From an uncultured Bacteroidales bacterium (GTDB lineage Bacteria; Bacteroidota; Bacteroidia; Bacteroidales; F082): DNA of 26,925 nucleotides. The notes below the pieces were generated by a model. The model was not told the DNA's origin. It saw nothing but the letters and a program-made list of their open reading frames with translations, and did no database searches. Location of the stretch: assembly GCA_937902805.1 (NCBI GenBank), contig CALEMB010000169.1, forward strand, positions 1-26,925, given 5' to 3'. The position numbers and the translations under genes are program-made. This document shows, piece by piece, positions 1 through 6,364 of this stretch. The first letter of the stretch is position 1; each line of letters opens with the position of its first letter.

Positions 1-2
1 TG

Positions 3-854
3 CAAAACACCACCATTCCCATGATCATCGCCATTCTCACTAACGTGGTGAACATTATACTGAGCATTATTTTTGTTAATGTTATGGGCATGGGTGTTTC
101 GGGCGTGGCCTTGGGCACAGTCATCGCGCAATACTGCGGCTTGTTGACTGCCATCATCTTCCTCTTCGCCAAGTTCCGTTATCATCTCATCCCCATCAGG
201 CGGGTAATTTTACTGCAGCGAGACAAGTTGAAGCGTTTCTTCTCGGTGAATGCCGACTTCATGATTCGTAGCATCCTCCTTGTGTTGAGTATCGCCTATT
301 TCAACAACCAGTCGGCCAAACTCGGTGACGACATGCTGGCGGTCAACATGATCCTGATGCAGTTCTTTTACATCTTCTCCTACTTCACCGATGGCTTCGC
401 CTACGCGGGCGAGGCTTTGGTAGGACGTTTCACGGGTGCCCATGACAACAAACAACTGCGCCTAACCGTGAAGTTGCTGCTGATCTGGGGCTTCGTCATA
501 GCTTTGCCATTCACCGTTTTATACGCTCTTTTCCCCGACTGGTTTATCGGCCTCATCTCCGACAAACCCGAAATCGTGACACAGGCCCAGCCCTATCATA
601 TCTACATGATTCTCATCCCGCTCATCACCTTCGCCGCTTTCCTCTGGGACGGCATCTATATTGGTGCGACGGCGGCGCGCGCCATCCGCAACACTATGCT
701 CATTTCGGCCATCGGTGTATTCTTGCCCGCTTCGCTCGTCTTGATGCCTTCTTTTGGCAACCACGGTCTATGGGTGGCTTTCTTGATGTTCATGGTGGCT
801 AGAGGGTTGTCCATGACCTTGATGGCGAAAAAGGCGGTGTTTGGGACAAAATAA
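3..854 (+). CDS. MATE family efflux transporter, C-terminal part (5' truncated by window)
   Basis: This is the C-terminal part of a multidrug and toxin extrusion (MATE) transporter, an inner-membrane protein that exports cationic compounds in exchange for Na+ or H+. The frame is open to the window edge (it reads QNTTIPM before the first internal ATG at position 21), so the true start lies upstream. About 283 residues are visible, against roughly 440-460 for the whole family. They form a series of hydrophobic helices separated by short charged loops, with the family-like stretch GVSGVALGTVIAQYCGL near the beginning, and end in a basic tail (MAKKAVFGTK). The substrate cannot be told from sequence. 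The promoter of the next gene overlaps its stop codon region. Confidence 0.85.
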   Translation, partial: QNTTIPMIIAILTNVVNIILSIIFVNVMGMGVSGVALGTVIAQYCGLLTAIIFLFAKFRYHLIPIRRVILLQRDKLKRFFSVNADFMIRSILLVLSIAYFNNQSAKLGDDMLAVNMILMQFFYIFSYFTDGFAYAGEALVGRFTGAHDNKQLRLTVKLLLIWGFVIALPFTVLYALFPDWFIGLISDKPEIVTQAQPYHIYMILIPLITFAAFLWDGIYIGATAARAIRNTMLISAIGVFLPASLVLMPSFGNHGLWVAFLMFMVARGLSMTLMAKKAVFGTK

Positions 855-867
855 TTACGTATATTTG
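840..867 (+). promoter_or_regulatory. Bacteroidales-type promoter for the DUF2461 gene
   Basis: TTTG at 840-843 and TATATTTG (matching TAnnTTTG) at 860-867 are separated by 16 nt, slightly tighter than the usual spacing. The -33 part overlaps the end of the MATE gene. Transcription would begin about 10 nt before the ATG at 883. Confidence 0.5.
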
Positions 868-882
868 CCCAAAATTTAACCT

Positions 883-1548
883 ATGGAAGAAATCCTCCAA
901 TTCCTCGACGACGTTCTCCACAACAACAACCGCCCTTGGTTCCAGGAACATAAAAAACAATACCAAACAGCGCAGACCAATTTCAATGCCTTGGCCGAAC
1001 AAATCATAGCTGGTGTGCAGAAGTTCGATGACAACTGCAAGGGCCTGACCTTGAAAGACTGCACCTATCGCTTCTACCGCGACACACGTTTCTCGCCCGA
1101 CAAGCGGCCTTACAAGACCCATTTTGGCGTGTTTGTTTGTCCCGAAGGCAAGAAGTCGATGTTGGCTGGCTATTACTTCCATCTGGAGGCCAAGGAATCT
1201 GAATATCTTGGCCACAATATGCTCTGCACGGGAATGTACATGCCCGACACAGCCATGCTGAAAACCATCCGCAACGAAATCCTCTTCAACGGCGAGCCTT
1301 TGGTGGAAAGCATCAATAAGGTCGACACTTTCGATTTGGACACCAGCAACGCCATGAAACGTGTGCCCAACGGCTATCCCAAGGACCATCCATACGCCGA
1401 GCTTTTCAAGCAACGCGACTGGCTCATGGTGCAAGACCTCCCCGAGATGCGCCTCTCCGACCCGCACCTCGTTGACTGGGTGGTGTCAGAGTTTGAAAAG
1501 ACCAAGGATTTCTGCCAATGGCTGAATCGGACGGTAAAAGGGGAATGA
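883..1548 (+). CDS. DUF2461 / TIGR02453 family protein
   Basis: A 221-residue soluble protein of the DUF2461 (TIGR02453) family, whose biochemical function is unknown. Diagnostic stretches are NNNRPWFQEHKKQY near the N-terminus, YRFYRDTRFSPDKRPYKTHFG in the middle, and GYYFHLEAKES followed by the GMYMP segment. The length fits the family. It begins at an ATG 28 nt after the MATE gene, just below a consensus promoter. There is no signal peptide or membrane helix, so it is probably cytoplasmic. Its stop lies 20 nt before the most likely start of the M15 peptidase, so the two are probably co-transcribed. The family call is firm; nothing in the context suggests a function. Confidence 0.88.
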   Translation: MEEILQFLDDVLHNNNRPWFQEHKKQYQTAQTNFNALAEQIIAGVQKFDDNCKGLTLKDCTYRFYRDTRFSPDKRPYKTHFGVFVCPEGKKSMLAGYYFHLEAKESEYLGHNMLCTGMYMPDTAMLKTIRNEILFNGEPLVESINKVDTFDLDTSNAMKRVPNGYPKDHPYAELFKQRDWLMVQDLPEMRLSDPHLVDWVVSEFEKTKDFCQWLNRTVKGE

Positions 1549-1568
1549 CATCCAAAACCATTTTCATC

Positions 1569-2327
1569 ATGAAACAAACAATGTTGGCAGCGGCGCTCCT
1601 GCTTGGTTTGGGCTGGATGTTGGCTTCATGCGACAACAACCCGTCTGTAAGTGAGCCCCTAACACCTGTCATCATTGAAGAGGCCGAACCTCCGATGGAA
1701 GAAGAAACCGTCGACACCCTTATTAGAACCTACGACGAAGCCGAAGACACGGTGATGTTTCAGACATACGTGTTCTTTTCCCAACCCATTCCGAAAGACG
1801 TGGAACTGCGAATGCGTGGCCGCTCACTGACCGATACCACTAAGATTACCTTCGACCAGCTGCGTTATCTCACGCTTCCTTACTACGACTATGACGGCAA
1901 CATTCAAAGCGGCGAAATGGTGTGCAACAAGGCCATCGCCCACGATCTGCTTTGTGTCTTCAGGGATTTGTTTTCGCAAGCCTATCCCATTTATAGCATC
2001 CGTTTGGTGGACGACTTCGATGCCGATGACGAGGCCTCGATGCAGGCCAACAACACCTCATGTTTCAACTACCGTAACAAGTCCGGTGTCAACATGCTAT
2101 CGCAACACGCCTACGGCATGGCTGTTGACATCAACCCGCTGCAAAACCCCTGCGTGAGAGGCTCGCGTTTCCGACCCTCAACGGCAGCCGAGTTTGTGGA
2201 CCGTAGTAAGGATTTCGAGCATAAAATCGACGAAAACGACTACTGCGTGAAAGTCTTCACCACCTATGGTTTCAGATGGGGAGGCCGCTGGAGCAACACG
2301 AAGGACTATCAGCATTTTGAGAAATAA
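1569..2327 (+). CDS. M15 family metallopeptidase, lipoprotein (VanY / L-Ala-D-Glu peptidase-like)
   Basis: A 252-residue predicted cell-envelope peptidase that would cleave peptidoglycan stem peptides. From the ATG at 1569 the protein has a lipoprotein signal: MKQT, a hydrophobic run, then LASC at the lipobox. An in-frame ATG at 1518 would add 17 polar residues in front and overlap the previous gene, so 1569 is preferred. After an acidic linker (about residues 25-55) comes the catalytic domain. The zinc-binding motif SQHAYGMAVDINP gives His180 and Asp187, and the C-terminal YQHFE gives His249; this HxxxxxxD...H set is the M15 signature. All metal ligands are present, so the enzyme is probably active. 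Whether it is an endopeptidase or a carboxypeptidase is not decidable from sequence. Confidence 0.88.
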   Translation: MKQTMLAAALLLGLGWMLASCDNNPSVSEPLTPVIIEEAEPPMEEETVDTLIRTYDEAEDTVMFQTYVFFSQPIPKDVELRMRGRSLTDTTKITFDQLRYLTLPYYDYDGNIQSGEMVCNKAIAHDLLCVFRDLFSQAYPIYSIRLVDDFDADDEASMQANNTSCFNYRNKSGVNMLSQHAYGMAVDINPLQNPCVRGSRFRPSTAAEFVDRSKDFEHKIDENDYCVKVFTTYGFRWGGRWSNTKDYQHFEK

Positions 2328-2665
2328 TCCACTTCATCCTTCCCAACTCAAATCATCCAACTTTTACCACCTTTCAAAAATATACCACCTTATTTTATGG
2401 TAGAAAAGATGTGGACCTGCCATTGTTTTGGGGTCCCTTCTTTGGAAATGTATTGGTAAACCATATCGACCTACATATTCAAGGTCTTCACCAAATCCTT
2501 TCCCTTCTTTCCAACCTCTGCCTCGCCTAATTCCTTCCTCCTTTTCCCATCCATTCCATCCATTTCCATCCTAAATTATTCATTTTGGATACAGTTTTCG
2601 TATCCGTTTTGGATGATTAAAATATTTATAATCAATTAATTATGAGTACGATTTGAAAAAATTTG

Positions 2666-2673
2666 TATTTTTG
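2666..2673 (+). promoter_or_regulatory. Possible orphan -7 promoter element (TATTTTTG)
   Basis: An exact TAnnTTTG match in an AT-rich stretch, followed 15 nt later by ATG (2689). The nearest upstream TTG (2653-2655) is only 10 nt away, too close for the usual -33 spacing. No sizeable gene follows on this strand. Confidence 0.25.
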
Positions 2674-2890
2674 CAACAATAAAAACCAATGTTTGTATAA
2701 GTATCCCTCGACAGCGACTTGATTTTGAGAATCTCCAACGTGATGAATTTCAATTTTTTCCGATATTACACAGCGGAATTTCTGGAAAACCTTCGGAAAC
2801 GGACGGGGGAGGAAAACCTATAGATTTTCGTCTAAATCCATACGTTTTTATACACATTTGGAGAAAAACTAATAAACCAATTCTTCTCAT

Positions 2891-2913
2891 AAAAGTGCTT
2901 GTTGCCAGCAAGC
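2891..2913 (-). terminator. Possible terminator of the AAA ATPase gene
   Basis: GCTTG (2897-2901) pairs with CAAGC (2909-2913), with two further inner pairs, one of them a G-T wobble. On the minus strand the hairpin begins three bases after the ATPase stop codon and is followed by four T residues. It is a modest terminator by appearance. Confidence 0.4.
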
Positions 2914-2916
2914 GTA

Positions 2917-4290
2917 TCACTTTGAAACCACCTTATTCATCGCATACAACGGCACGATGTCCACATGACGAATTTCTCCATCAACTTGAGGGTCGGCATA
3001 GTCGAAAGTACCGAAGTTTTCGAGAGAGCAGCGAACAGCCTGATGCAATTGTTTCTCCCGCATGAATGTCCAAAGACTTTTCATCCCGCCTTGCATGCTT
3101 GCCTTCACTTCAATAGGCAACACCGCCATATCCTTGATTTGCAGATAATCCACTTCTGCCGTACTGTTTCCTGTCTTTTCCCAGTAAAACAGTTTTTGTT
3201 TTTGGATAGGGTTTTTGTGACGTACCATTTCCAGTCCGGCCACCATCTCTGTAATCGCGCCTTTGTTGACAAGGTCATGGGGCGCACCTACCATGATAAG
3301 CTCCATCAGTTGACGTGATTCAGCCTGATCGAGTTGCAGAGCGGAGAGCAGTAAGCCTGGATCAAGGAAGAGGTATTTGGCCCGATTCAATTTGGCTTCA
3401 GCATCCAAAGGAATGCCGTTGCCGGCAGTTGAAACCACTGGGGTCAAGATTCCAGCTTGAGTCAATTGACGCAATGCCGCCCTGATGTTTATGCTCCTCA
3501 CATCCCGAGCAATTTCCGTGAATGAGATGGGCTTGCCAATTTGATGGCAAACGCCACGCATGACAACACGCAACAGGTCGGGATTCGCATTCTTCTTGTA
3601 TTTGTTGAAGTCGTCCTCATAAGTGAGTATGATGTCGTTGTGCACTTTCTGACAGCGCAGGAAATCCTTAGTATCAATCCATGCAGCCACGGCTTCGGGC
3701 ATACCACCCACCATAAGATAGATGCGGAACATTTCGACCAGTTTATTGTGGAAAGGAAGGTCAAGTGGATGCTGACTATCGGCCATGTCGCGCATCGCGG
3801 CAAGACCGTGATTGCCCGTGGCATCAAGGAACTCATCGAAAGTCATGGGGTACATAAACAGGGAATGAATCCTGCCGACACCAAAAGTGGGCAGGTTTTC
3901 AAGGGCAAACTCAAGCAACGAACCTGCTGCTATGACATGCAAATCGGGATAGTCTTCCTTGAAAAACCTCAAGGCCATAATGGCCTCCGGACATTCCTGA
4001 ATCTCATCCAAAAACAACAGGGTCTTGCCTGGTTCAATGGGAATATTGATGTAATTGGCGATTTTGCTGGCAATCAATTTCACATCAAGGTCACCCATAA
4101 AGAAAGTCTTGGCCTCTTTTTGACGCTCAAAGTTGATTTCGGCAAAGTATTTGAATTGTTTCCCTAAATGTCTGGCAGCCGATGATTTTCCCACCTGACG
4201 CGCCCCACGCAAAAGAAGTGGCTTGTGTGTGGAATCGTCCTTCCACTCAAGGAGGTAATTATCGATAATTCTGGTGATGTATTCTTTCAT
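2917..4290 (-). CDS. ATP-binding protein, AAA_14 + DUF4143 family
   Basis: A 457-residue member of the widespread AAA_14/DUF4143 ATPase family, whose cellular role is not established. Walker A is GARQVGKSS (residues 29-37) and Walker B with its acidic pair is LLFLDE (91-96). A middle segment reads YLMVGGMPEAVAAW, typical of the family. The C-terminal DUF4143 domain carries a PD-(D/E)XK-like pattern: Asp381, then Glu394-Val-Lys396 in PIEVKA, so a nuclease-like fold is plausible. The ATG at 4290 is chosen because an upstream in-frame ATG (4326) lies on the far side of the promoter -7 element at 4316-4323. An ATG at 4302 is possible but would leave a very short leader. The gene stands alone, with no partner next to it, and has an elaborate repeat-bearing promoter region. 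The family call is firm, the function open. Confidence 0.9.
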   Translation of the reverse strand: MKEYITRIIDNYLLEWKDDSTHKPLLLRGARQVGKSSAARHLGKQFKYFAEINFERQKEAKTFFMGDLDVKLIASKIANYINIPIEPGKTLLFLDEIQECPEAIMALRFFKEDYPDLHVIAAGSLLEFALENLPTFGVGRIHSLFMYPMTFDEFLDATGNHGLAAMRDMADSQHPLDLPFHNKLVEMFRIYLMVGGMPEAVAAWIDTKDFLRCQKVHNDIILTYEDDFNKYKKNANPDLLRVVMRGVCHQIGKPISFTEIARDVRSINIRAALRQLTQAGILTPVVSTAGNGIPLDAEAKLNRAKYLFLDPGLLLSALQLDQAESRQLMELIMVGAPHDLVNKGAITEMVAGLEMVRHKNPIQKQKLFYWEKTGNSTAEVDYLQIKDMAVLPIEVKASMQGGMKSLWTFMREKQLHQAVRCSLENFGTFDYADPQVDGEIRHVDIVPLYAMNKVVSK

Positions 4291-4315
4291 AAGATAAGAC
4301 ATTGATTCTGTGATG

Positions 4316-4343
4316 CAAAAATACAAATTTTGTCGAAATACAA
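4316..4343 (-). promoter_or_regulatory. Consensus promoter of the AAA ATPase gene
   Basis: On the minus strand, TTG (4343-4341) is followed after exactly 17 nt by TATTTTTG (4323-4316), a textbook Bacteroidales promoter. The -33 element lies inside the first of three phased direct repeats. Transcription would start near 4309, which decides between the candidate start codons of the gene. Confidence 0.7.
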
Positions 4344-4420
4344 GAAATAATTTACTAAATTTTTGTCAAAATCCAAGAAATAATTTGTCTTATTTTTGTC
4401 GAAATCCAAGAAAAATATTG
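4328..4420 (-). repeat. Three direct repeats with exact 33-bp period upstream of the ATPase gene
   Basis: Units begin at 4328, 4361 and 4394. On the plus strand each contains TTTTGTCRAAATMCAAGAAA. Units 1 and 2 match at 24 of 26 positions; units 2 and 3 match at 19 of 20. A 33-bp period is about three helical turns, which would place bound proteins on the same DNA face. The unit nearest the gene contains the -33 element, so the array looks like a set of operator or activator sites. Confidence 0.75.
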
Positions 4421-4475
4421 TTTAGCAACAACATGGGAGGCAATTGTATAAAAAGGACAAGTGAGGAAAACACAT

Positions 4476-4508
4476 AAAAAAGTAGAGACGGTGTCACACC
4501 GTCTCTAC
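4476..4508 (-). terminator. Intrinsic terminator of pheS formed by a GTAGAGACG-type palindrome
   Basis: GTAGAGACGGTG (4482-4493) and CACCGTCTCTAC (4497-4508) form a perfect 12-bp stem with a 3-nt loop. On the minus strand the stem is followed directly by six T residues, and it lies 25 nt beyond the pheS stop. The GTAGAGAC...GTCTCTAC arms recur downstream of glnA at 13722-13751, so it is also one copy of a dispersed palindrome family. Confidence 0.85.
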
Positions 4509-4533
4509 AAACCATTTGCTATTTCTTAAAGAT

Positions 4534-5565
4534 TTACGCCAGCTCAAACTGCTCCAAGAACTTCAAATCATTCTCGAAGAACAGGCGCAGGTCGTTGATA
4601 CCGTATTTCAGCATGGCAATGCGTTCCACACCCATACCGAAGGCGAAGCCGGTGTATTTCTCCGGATCGATGCCGCTGGCGATGAGGATGTTGGGGTCGC
4701 ACATGCCACAACCCAAAATCTCAACCCAGCCCGTGTGTTTGCAGATGTTGCAGCCCTTACCGCCACAAATGTTGCACGAGATGTCCATCTCCGCTGAGGT
4801 CTCGGTGAAGGGGAAGTATGAGGGGCGGAAACGCACCTTTGTGCCTTCACCAAAGAACTCCTGCACGAAGTGGTACAGTGTCTGTTTCAAATCAGCAAAG
4901 GACACGTTCTCGTCGATATACAAGCCTTCGATCTGGTGGAAGATGCAGTGGGCACGGGCCGAGATAGCCTCATTACGGAACACGCGGCCAGGGGCGATAA
5001 TACGGATGGGCGGCTGATGGGTCTCCATCACGCGGACCTGCACGCTCGACGTGTGGGTGCGCAACAGCACATCCGAAGCCTTGTTGACATTGGGCTCCTT
5101 GCTGATGAAGAAGGTGTCCTGCATGTCGCGGGCGGGATGGTCGAGCGGGAAGTTCAAGGCCGAGAACACGTGGTAGTCGTCCTCGATTTCGGGACCTTCA
5201 GCAATGGTGAAGCCGAGGTGCGAGAAAATCTCGTTGATGTCGCGGCGCACGATGGACAGCGGGTGACGGGCACCCTTCATGTCGGCAGCGGGCATGCTCA
5301 TGTCGAAGCCGGCGTCGTTGCTGTGCTGGCTCTCAAACTTCTGAAGTTGTTCCTCCACCTTGTCTTGCACGGTGTTCTTCAACTCATTGAGCCTCATGCC
5401 CATCTCCTTGCGGAGCTCGGGAGCCACGTTCTTGAAGTCGGAAAACAAAGCGGGAATGATACCCTTCTTGCTCAGATAGGTGATGCGGAAATTCTCCAAG
5501 GCATCCTTGCTGTCGGCCTGGAAGTCGCGCACCTGAGATAATATTTCTTCAATTCTTTCTTTCAT
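4534..5565 (-). CDS. pheS: Phenylalanine--tRNA ligase alpha subunit
   Basis: The 343-residue catalytic subunit of the cytoplasmic alpha2-beta2 enzyme that charges tRNA-Phe with phenylalanine, using ATP. The N-terminal coiled-coil arm (about residues 1-85) is followed by the class II catalytic core. Visible motifs are GFTIAEGPEIEDDYHVFSAL (motif 1 region), FRNEAISARAHCIFHQIEGL (motif 2) and FAFGMGVERIAML (motif 3), and FPFTETSAEMDI in the phenylalanine pocket region. An insertion with several cysteines (CNICGGKGCNICKHTGW) could bind a metal. Length and ends match the family. It begins 11 nt after the cyclophilin stop, so it is probably translated from a message shared with that gene. The beta subunit gene pheT is not in the window. 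Confidence 0.97.
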   Translation of the reverse strand: MKERIEEILSQVRDFQADSKDALENFRITYLSKKGIIPALFSDFKNVAPELRKEMGMRLNELKNTVQDKVEEQLQKFESQHSNDAGFDMSMPAADMKGARHPLSIVRRDINEIFSHLGFTIAEGPEIEDDYHVFSALNFPLDHPARDMQDTFFISKEPNVNKASDVLLRTHTSSVQVRVMETHQPPIRIIAPGRVFRNEAISARAHCIFHQIEGLYIDENVSFADLKQTLYHFVQEFFGEGTKVRFRPSYFPFTETSAEMDISCNICGGKGCNICKHTGWVEILGCGMCDPNILIASGIDPEKYTGFAFGMGVERIAMLKYGINDLRLFFENDLKFLEQFELA

Positions 5566-5576
5566 GGAAACAATGG

Positions 5577-6272
5577 TTATTGGCAGCAGCTTTTTGTTTT
5601 CGTTTCGCCTTTTTTCTCACAGGCTTTTCCACAGCAAGCCTTCTCGACGGTGACAGAGAGGATGGTGACAGCCTCTACCGGGACATCGCCAGGGCCTGTC
5701 TTCACGACGGCAATCTTATCGACAATATCCAAGCCTTCCGTCACTTCACCAAACACGGTGTAGTCGCCATCGAGATGAGGCGTGCCACCCACGGTCTGGT
5801 AAGCTTGGCGCTGACGGGCGCTGAACACCTTACCCATGCGGCTTTCAAACATATCCAGAGTTTTTTCGTCATACACCTTGCCTTGAACGATGTAGAACTG
5901 CGAGCCACTGGAAGCTTTCTGGGGGTTCACTTGGTCAGGCTGACGTGCTGCGGCAAGAGCGCCTTTCTTGTGGAAATGGTTGTCCTTGATTTCGGCAGGG
6001 ACTCTATAGCCCGGGTCGAGGCGACCGTCTTTGTTTTGTCCACCTTGAATCATGAAGTCCTTGATGACGCGGTGGAAGGGTGAGCCGTTGTACCAGCCTT
6101 CGTTCGCCAACTTGATGAAGTTGTCGCGGTGCTGCGGCGTGTCGTTATAAAGCTTGGCTTTTATGGTCCCCATGCTGGTCTTGATGACAACAATGGTTTC
6201 CTTTTCTTCTTGTTTCTGTGCTTGGCAGGTCAATCCGACCAACACCAAAGCGGCTAAAATCAGTTTTTTCAT
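5577..6272 (-). CDS. Secreted cyclophilin-type peptidylprolyl isomerase with Cys-rich tail
   Basis: A 231-residue peptidyl-prolyl cis-trans isomerase of the cyclophilin family, probably helping proteins fold in the periplasm. The N-terminus is a signal peptide (MKKLILAALVLVGLTCQAQ). The catalytic domain spans about residues 28-205, with MGTIKAKLYNDTPQHRDNFI, SPFHRVIKDFMIQGG and a YTVFGEVTEGLDIVDKI segment all typical of bacterial cyclophilins. The last 20 residues are unusual: Cys and Lys-rich, with CCGKAC and SCCQ, five cysteines in all. They look like a metal-binding or disulfide-forming tail. The QA-Q residues after the hydrophobic core suggest signal peptidase I cleavage; the Cys at position 16 could alternatively be a lipid attachment site. 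It is probably co-transcribed with pheS. Confidence 0.92.
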   Translation of the reverse strand: MKKLILAALVLVGLTCQAQKQEEKETIVVIKTSMGTIKAKLYNDTPQHRDNFIKLANEGWYNGSPFHRVIKDFMIQGGQNKDGRLDPGYRVPAEIKDNHFHKKGALAAARQPDQVNPQKASSGSQFYIVQGKVYDEKTLDMFESRMGKVFSARQRQAYQTVGGTPHLDGDYTVFGEVTEGLDIVDKIAVVKTGPGDVPVEAVTILSVTVEKACCGKACEKKGETKTKSCCQ

Positions 6273-6289
6273 ATTCCTTTGTATTTTAT

Positions 6290-6315
6290 GATTTCAAGAT
6301 TTCAAGATTTCAAAT
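6290..6315 (-). repeat. Triplicated 8-bp motif (GAAATCTT) before the cyclophilin gene
   Basis: On the minus strand this reads as consecutive GAAATCTT units ending 17 nt before the cyclophilin ATG. A near-identical run occurs at 12157-12176, 21 nt before the glnA ATG and in the same orientation to its gene. Confidence 0.6.
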
Positions 6316-6336
6316 GTCAAAACATCAACTAAAAAC

Positions 6337-6364
6337 TCCTAACTACTCACTCCTAACTACTCAC
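6337..6364. repeat. 14-bp tandem duplication across the DUF4270 stop codon
   Basis: TCCTAACTACTCAC occurs twice back to back (6337-6350 and 6351-6364). The second copy contains the stop codon and last codons of the DUF4270 gene. It is probably a small replication-slippage duplication. Confidence 0.6.

Larger units (their letters stand above)
2328..2916. other. 589-bp gene-free region with skewed composition and short decayed-looking frames
   Basis: No convincing gene. From about 2485 to 2575 the plus strand is almost all C and T, with iterated CCATC/CCATT words. Read on the minus strand, 2569-2390 gives 32 codons, one TAG (2471-2473), then 26 more codons to a TAA; this could be a decayed gene end or chance. 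At 2587-2605 GGATAC and GTATCC form a small hairpin. TATTTTTG at 2666-2673 matches the promoter -7 consensus on the plus strand, but no -33 element is well spaced. An ATG at 2689 runs into a stop after three codons, and the same frame is then open to 2823, including a 26-codon frame from the ATG at 2743. A small RNA or small protein is possible but unproven. Confidence 0.5.

Noticed and set aside
799..1467. Open frame of 222 codons on the minus strand opposite the DUF2461 gene
   Set aside because: The plus-strand DUF2461 gene is clear and has its own promoter; the opposite frame has no recognisable features.
3541..4167. Open frame of 208 codons on the plus strand opposite the AAA ATPase
   Set aside because: It is antisense to a clear ATPase with Walker motifs and has no promoter.
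4291..4326. N-terminal extension of the AAA ATPase from the ATG at 4326
   Set aside because: The -7 element at 4316-4323 would be inside the coding sequence, downstream of that start.
4328..4420. The 33-bp repeats as a short CRISPR array
   Set aside because: The repeats occupy most of each unit with only a few non-repeat bases between, there are just three, and no cas genes are nearby.
4870..5541. Open frame of 223 codons on the plus strand opposite pheS
   Set aside because: pheS is certain on the minus strand; the antisense frame is a by-product of its codon bias and has no family resemblance or promoter.
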